The notes beneath the pieces were generated by a model. It saw nothing but the letters and a program-made list of their open reading frames with translations, was not told the DNA's origin and made no database searches. From positions 1-9,623 of the forward strand of contig JAPJRE010000132.1 of the NCBI GenBank assembly GCA_030824725.1: a stretch of DNA of 9,623 bases, given 5' to 3'. Positions 6,883 through 9,623 of the stretch are shown here, piece by piece. Source of the stretch: Sphingomonas sp. (GTDB lineage: Bacteria; Pseudomonadota; Alphaproteobacteria; Sphingomonadales; Sphingomonadaceae). Each line of letters starts with the position of its first letter. Within the stretch, counting starts at the first letter, position 1. The translations under genes were made by a program, and so were the position numbers.

Positions 6883-7576
6883 CCTGCTGATCGGTGGCGG
6901 CTGCCTCGCCGCCGCTGCCGGCTCGCTCGGCCTCAAGCCGCGCCGCCGCATGGACCTGCTCGGCAAGACCAAGCTCGATACGCTGATGCCCAAGGCATTC
7001 GGCGTGTGGAAGGCCGAGGATACCGGTGCGCTGATCGCACCGCCGCGCGAGGGCAGCCTCGAGGACAAGCTGTACAACGAGGTCGTCAGCCGCGCCTTCT
7101 CGCGGCCCGACGGCACCACGGTGATGCTGCTGATCGCCTATGGCAATGCCCAGACCGATCTGCTCCAGCTGCACCGCCCCGAAGTCTGCTATCCGTTCTT
7201 CGGCTTCACCGTGGTGGAGAGCCATGCGCAGATGATCCCGGTGGCGGACAAGGTAACCATCCCCGGCCGCGCGATGACCGCGACCAACTATAACCGCACC
7301 GAACAGATCCTCTATTGGGCGCGCGTGGGCGAGTATCTGCCCCAGTCGGGCAACGAGCAGCTGATGGCGCGGCTGAAGAGCCAGATGGCCGGCTGGATCG
7401 TCGACGGCGTGCTGGTACGCATCTCGACCGTCAACAGCGACGCGACGGAGGGCCTCGACGCCAATCTCGATTTCGCGCGCGAGCTGGTGAAGGTGCTCGA
7501 TCCGCGCGTGCTGCGCCCGTTGCTCGGCACCCAGCTGACCGCGGCGATCGCGCCGCACAGCCGGGCCCGGGCCTGA
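6866..7576 (+). CDS. epsI: EpsI-family exosortase-associated protein (probable V-type)
   Basis: This 236-residue protein starts at ATG 6866 behind CGGAGG, within the end of the exosortase gene. The N terminus reads NRRDLLIGGG and then a hydrophobic stretch to about residue 22, resembling a twin-arginine signal or an N-terminal anchor. The body is the EpsI domain, with the family motif LHRPEVCYPFFGF (102-114, Cys108) and a later YNRTEQILYWARVGEY segment (142-157). EpsI proteins accompany exosortases as separate genes or as C-terminal fusions. They are thought to act outside the inner membrane in exopolysaccharide production or sorting, but their reaction is not established. It is the last gene of the operon; a terminator follows 6 nt after the stop. 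Confidence 0.88.
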   Translation: MFNRRDLLIGGGCLAAAAGSLGLKPRRRMDLLGKTKLDTLMPKAFGVWKAEDTGALIAPPREGSLEDKLYNEVVSRAFSRPDGTTVMLLIAYGNAQTDLLQLHRPEVCYPFFGFTVVESHAQMIPVADKVTIPGRAMTATNYNRTEQILYWARVGEYLPQSGNEQLMARLKSQMAGWIVDGVLVRISTVNSDATEGLDANLDFARELVKVLDPRVLRPLLGTQLTAAIAPHSRARA

Positions 7577-7582
7577 ACGACC

Positions 7583-7612
7583 AAGGGGCGGCCAAAGCGC
7601 CGCCCCTTTTCC
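7583..7612 (+). terminator. Rho-independent terminator of the export/exosortase operon
   Basis: A perfect 10-bp stem, AAGGGGCGGC with GCCGCCCCTT, closes a 6-nt loop (CAAAGC). The strand continues as TTTTCCC, the first two T residues being part of the stem. It begins 6 nt after the stop of the EpsI gene and is correctly oriented to end the six-gene transcript. Confidence 0.85.
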
Positions 7613-7646
7613 CTCGCCCGCCGCGCGGCGAAGCGTCCCCCACCAT

Positions 7647-7682
7647 AAAGAAAAGGGGACCCCGGCTTGCGCCGGGATCCCC
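7647..7682 (-). terminator. Terminator of the PEP-CTERM gene, REP-like hairpin
   Basis: A 12-bp stem with one mismatch (7655-7666 with 7671-7682) closes a TTGC loop. On the minus strand it is followed by TTTTCTTT, giving a good intrinsic terminator 28 nt after the stop of the PEP-CTERM gene. The core CCCCGGCTTGCGCCGGG resembles the short GC palindromes dispersed in sphingomonad and related genomes, so it may also be a repetitive element. That point comes from recollection and cannot be tested in this window. Confidence 0.75.
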
Positions 7683-7710
7683 GTGATCGTCGGTTCGATT
7701 TGGCCTGGGC

Positions 7711-8832
7711 CTACTGCGCGACGGCCAGGACGCGCCGGCGACGGCGAACCATCGCACCCAGCGCGCCGAAGCCGAACAGCAGCATCGCCCAGCTCGCCGG
7801 CTCCGGCACGCCCGAAGGGGGCGGCACGAAGTTGCCGGTGCCATCGAAGGTGCCGAGATGGATCTCGCCGTTCAGCGTAAGGTTGCGTGCGACGATGCTG
7901 CCTTCCAGCGCGCTGCTGTTCGAGACGGTGGCGTTCGGCGCCAGGACGCTGCCGTGGAAGCCCTTCAGCGACAGGCTCTGCGCCTCGTTGAAGTTCCAGA
8001 TCACCGACTGGTTGAGCAGCTTGCTGTTGACGTTGCCCTGCTCCACCAGGTTGGTGCCCAGCACGTTGATGATCGTGGTCATGCCGCTCGGCATCCCCGT
8101 GAACAGCAGGTCGAAATTGGCGTTCTGGTTCTCGAACGCCGCCTCGGTCATCGTGAACACGGCATAGCCGTTCTGCGCGCCCGAATAGTCGAGGGCGTTC
8201 GACACCGATGTGATCGTGGCGAGCGAGGGCAGCGTGGTCAGCAGGTTCGACAGCCCGGTCAGGTTCGCCTGGAGCGCGGTCATCTGCGTCTGCAGGCCCG
8301 CGGCCACGTCGTTCGCGCCGCCTGCGGCAAGGCTGCCATCCTTCACCGCGCCGTTCAGGCCGCCCGCCGCCGTGCCGCCATAGCGCACACTGTTATTGTT
8401 GATGTTGAACGAGGAAGTGAGGTTCCCACCCGCGATCAGCGCGCCGTTCACGCCGCCGGTCGTGTTGAAATCGACATAGCCGACATTGCCGCCCACGCGC
8501 GCGGTGGTGCCCACGGTGCCGTTGGCGCCGTTCTGGTAGCCCGCCTTGATGCGGAAAGAGCCGGTGGCGTTGCCCACCACGCTCAGCACGTCGAACGAAG
8601 ACGCGGCGGCGCCCTGCTGGCTGTTGCCGATGCCGAAATTGGTGAAGTTCGCGGCCGCCAGCGTGCCGACGAAGCTGCGCCCTTCCACTTCCTGCCCGTT
8701 GGTCGTCAGCGTGTCGAACACCACGAGGTTCAGCTCGCGCAGGGCCTGCAGCCCGGCGGCGGGATCAGGTGCGGCAGCAGCCGGAGACACGGCAAGCGCG
8801 GCTGCCAGAGCCGCGATGGAAAACAGGCGCAT
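7711..8832 (-). CDS. Choice-of-anchor A family protein with PEP-CTERM sorting signal
   Basis: This 373-residue exported protein starts at ATG 8832 behind GGAGGGG; an upstream in-frame extension to 8925 lacks signal-peptide character and was dropped. The signal peptide covers about 1-20 (LAVSPAAAA). The body opens with a strand and VEGRSFVGT, then a long Asn/Gly/Ala-rich beta region. It closes with the choice-of-anchor A hallmarks NFNEAQSLSL, GSVLAPNATV and LNGEIHLGTFDG. The C terminus is a complete PEP-CTERM signal: VPEP at 342-345, a hydrophobic helix to about 362, then RRRRR at 363-367. The protein has no cysteine and 11 N-x-S/T sequons. It is very likely a substrate of an exosortase, most simply the one encoded convergently 830 bases away. 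Its function is unknown; surface adhesion or matrix association is possible. Confidence 0.92.
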   Translation of the reverse strand: MRLFSIAALAAALAVSPAAAAPDPAAGLQALRELNLVVFDTLTTNGQEVEGRSFVGTLAAANFTNFGIGNSQQGAAASSFDVLSVVGNATGSFRIKAGYQNGANGTVGTTARVGGNVGYVDFNTTGGVNGALIAGGNLTSSFNINNNSVRYGGTAAGGLNGAVKDGSLAAGGANDVAAGLQTQMTALQANLTGLSNLLTTLPSLATITSVSNALDYSGAQNGYAVFTMTEAAFENQNANFDLLFTGMPSGMTTIINVLGTNLVEQGNVNSKLLNQSVIWNFNEAQSLSLKGFHGSVLAPNATVSNSSALEGSIVARNLTLNGEIHLGTFDGTGNFVPPPSGVPEPASWAMLLFGFGALGAMVRRRRRVLAVAQ

Positions 8833-9001
8833 GGGAAACCCCTCCTCGACGGAGCCTGCGGTCCTTCCCCGTGAAGCACCCTCCGGCTCTGCATGAAGTG
8901 GCGTGCCTAGCCTGCCTGCCTTCACAGAAGCATCTGGAAGATATGGTTAAAAAGTCCCTTGGTGATACGCGCGGGACAGTATCGACGGGAATTTACGGGG
9001 T

Positions 9002-9041
9002 TGCCCGGGCGGCGTCGCGCGCCGCCGACGCCGCCCGGGCA
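9002..9041. repeat. Perfect 16-bp inverted repeat behind the HlyD-type gene
   Basis: Positions 9002-9017 (TGCCCGGGCGGCGTCG) pair without mismatch with 9026-9041 around the 8-nt loop CGCGCCGC. It lies 7 nt past the stop of the minus-strand HlyD-type gene and 169 nt upstream of the PEP-CTERM start. No T-tract follows on either strand, so it is not a standard intrinsic terminator. Possible roles are an RNA 3'-end stabiliser, a pause or Rho-assisted end for the secretion gene, or a leader structure for the PEP-CTERM gene. The rest of 8833-9048 holds the PEP-CTERM ribosome binding site and no gene or clear promoter that I can see. Confidence 0.6.
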
Positions 9042-9048
9042 CGCGGCG

Positions 9049-9623
9049 TCACCGCTCGTGCAGCGCCTCGCTTCCCGCTTCCAGCACCGGGCCCACCAGA
9101 TAGCTGAGCAGCGTGCGCTTGCCGGTAACGATGTCCGCGCTGGCGATCATGCCGGGGCGCAGCGGCACCTGCGCGCCGTTGGCGACGACATGGCTGCGGT
9201 CGAGCGCGATCCGTGCCTTGTAGACCGGCGGCTGCCCCTCCTTCACCTGCACCGCCTCGGGGCTGATCCCCACCACCGTGCCGGGGATCATGCCGTAGCG
9301 GGTGTAGGGGAAGGCCTGGAGCTTCACCTTCACCGGCATGCCGGTGCGGACGAAGCCGATATCGCTGTTGTCGATCATCACCTCGGCCTCGAGGCGGGCA
9401 TTGTCGGGCACCAGCGAGAGCAGCGGCTTGGCGCCTTCCACCACGCCGCCCTCGGTATGCACCTGCAGCTGCGAGACGGTGCCGCTCACCGGCGCGCGCA
9501 GCTCGCGGAAGGAGCTGCGCAGGCTGGCCTTGGCAACGTCCTCGCCGCGCGCGCGGACTTCGTCCTGCGCCTTCACCAGCTCCTGCAGCACCTGCGCTCG
9601 CGCTTCCTCGCGCGTCTTGGCGG
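9049..9623 (-). CDS. HlyD-type membrane fusion protein of a secretion system, 5' part outside window
   Basis: The last 190 codons are visible, and the frame stays open to the window edge. The segment begins in an Arg/Glu/Gln-rich coiled coil (TREEARAQ to KAQDEVRARGEDVAKA). It continues into the lipoyl-type strand pair RAPVSGTVSQLQVHTEGGVV and the PLLSLVPD turn typical of HlyD/PrtE adaptors. The beta-barrel domain follows, with VKVKLQAFPYTRYG, then a membrane-proximal strand with LRPGMIASADIVTG, and a short tail (YLVGPVLEAGSEALHER). Such proteins bridge an inner-membrane ABC transporter to a TolC-like outer-membrane channel in type I secretion. The expected transporter gene should lie upstream, beyond 9623. 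A link to the exosortase system is not shown; it may be a separate unit on the same strand as the PEP-CTERM gene. Confidence 0.9.
   Translation of the reverse strand, partial: AKTREEARAQVLQELVKAQDEVRARGEDVAKASLRSSFRELRAPVSGTVSQLQVHTEGGVVEGAKPLLSLVPDNARLEAEVMIDNSDIGFVRTGMPVKVKLQAFPYTRYGMIPGTVVGISPEAVQVKEGQPPVYKARIALDRSHVVANGAQVPLRPGMIASADIVTGKRTLLSYLVGPVLEAGSEALHER

Noticed and set aside
3880..7119. Long minus-strand open frames of 449 and 438 residues
   Set aside because: They are opposite the co-polymerase, kinase-like, exosortase and EpsI genes, all of which have recognisable motifs. The antisense products have none.
8885..8920. A GGCACG...TGCA pattern considered as a sigma-54 promoter for the PEP-CTERM gene
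   Set aside because: The distance between the GG and GC elements is 12 nt rather than the required 10.
8833..8925. 31-residue N-terminal extension of the PEP-CTERM protein
   Set aside because: It would bury the signal peptide. The ATG at 8832 has a strong GGAGGGG site and begins with a normal signal sequence.

Overview
The window looks like a chromosomal piece of a GC-rich alphaproteobacterium, most likely a sphingomonad (Sphingomonas or a close relative). This is inferred from the strong GC bias and from a PEP-CTERM tail of the sphingomonad form (VPEPASWAMLLFGFG followed by arginines). The exosortase and EpsI-like genes, with a short divergent membrane protein, match my recollection of the exosortase V (XrtV) set known from sphingomonads. 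No database search was possible, so all family names rest on motif reading.

Layout: (1) Positions 1-1087, minus strand: a P-loop AAA/STAND-type ATPase whose 3' end runs off the window. (2) 1181-1432, minus strand: an 83-residue membrane protein, probably the XrtV accessory protein, with a rho-independent terminator between it and the ATPase. (3) 1433-1713: a divergent intergenic region with an interrupted palindrome. (4) 1714-7576, plus strand: six tightly packed or overlapping genes encoding an outer-membrane beta-barrel, a periplasmic/outer-membrane polysaccharide export protein, a Wzz/EpsF-type inner-membrane co-polymerase, a CpsD/EpsG-type ATPase with a degenerate P-loop, an exosortase and an EpsI-family protein. 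This follows the methanolan-type order epsE-F-G-H-I with a barrel gene in front. (5) 7583-7682: two back-to-back terminator hairpins between convergent genes. (6) 7711-8832, minus strand: a choice-of-anchor A protein with an N-terminal signal peptide and a C-terminal PEP-CTERM sorting signal, a likely substrate of the neighbouring exosortase. (7) 8833-9048: a leader region containing a perfect 16-bp inverted repeat. (8) 9049-9623, minus strand: the C-terminal part of an HlyD-type membrane fusion protein, open at the window edge.

As a working model (inference), the barrel, export protein, co-polymerase and ATPase form an envelope-spanning exopolysaccharide export machine. The exosortase with its EpsI partner and small accessory protein processes PEP-CTERM proteins such as the one next door, coupling protein sorting to exopolysaccharide. 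No glycosyltransferase, flippase or polymerase gene is present here, so sugar assembly must be encoded elsewhere. The least ordinary points are the P-loop in which Cys replaces Lys, the short export protein paired with its own barrel gene, and a terminator that abuts the ATPase ribosome binding site.
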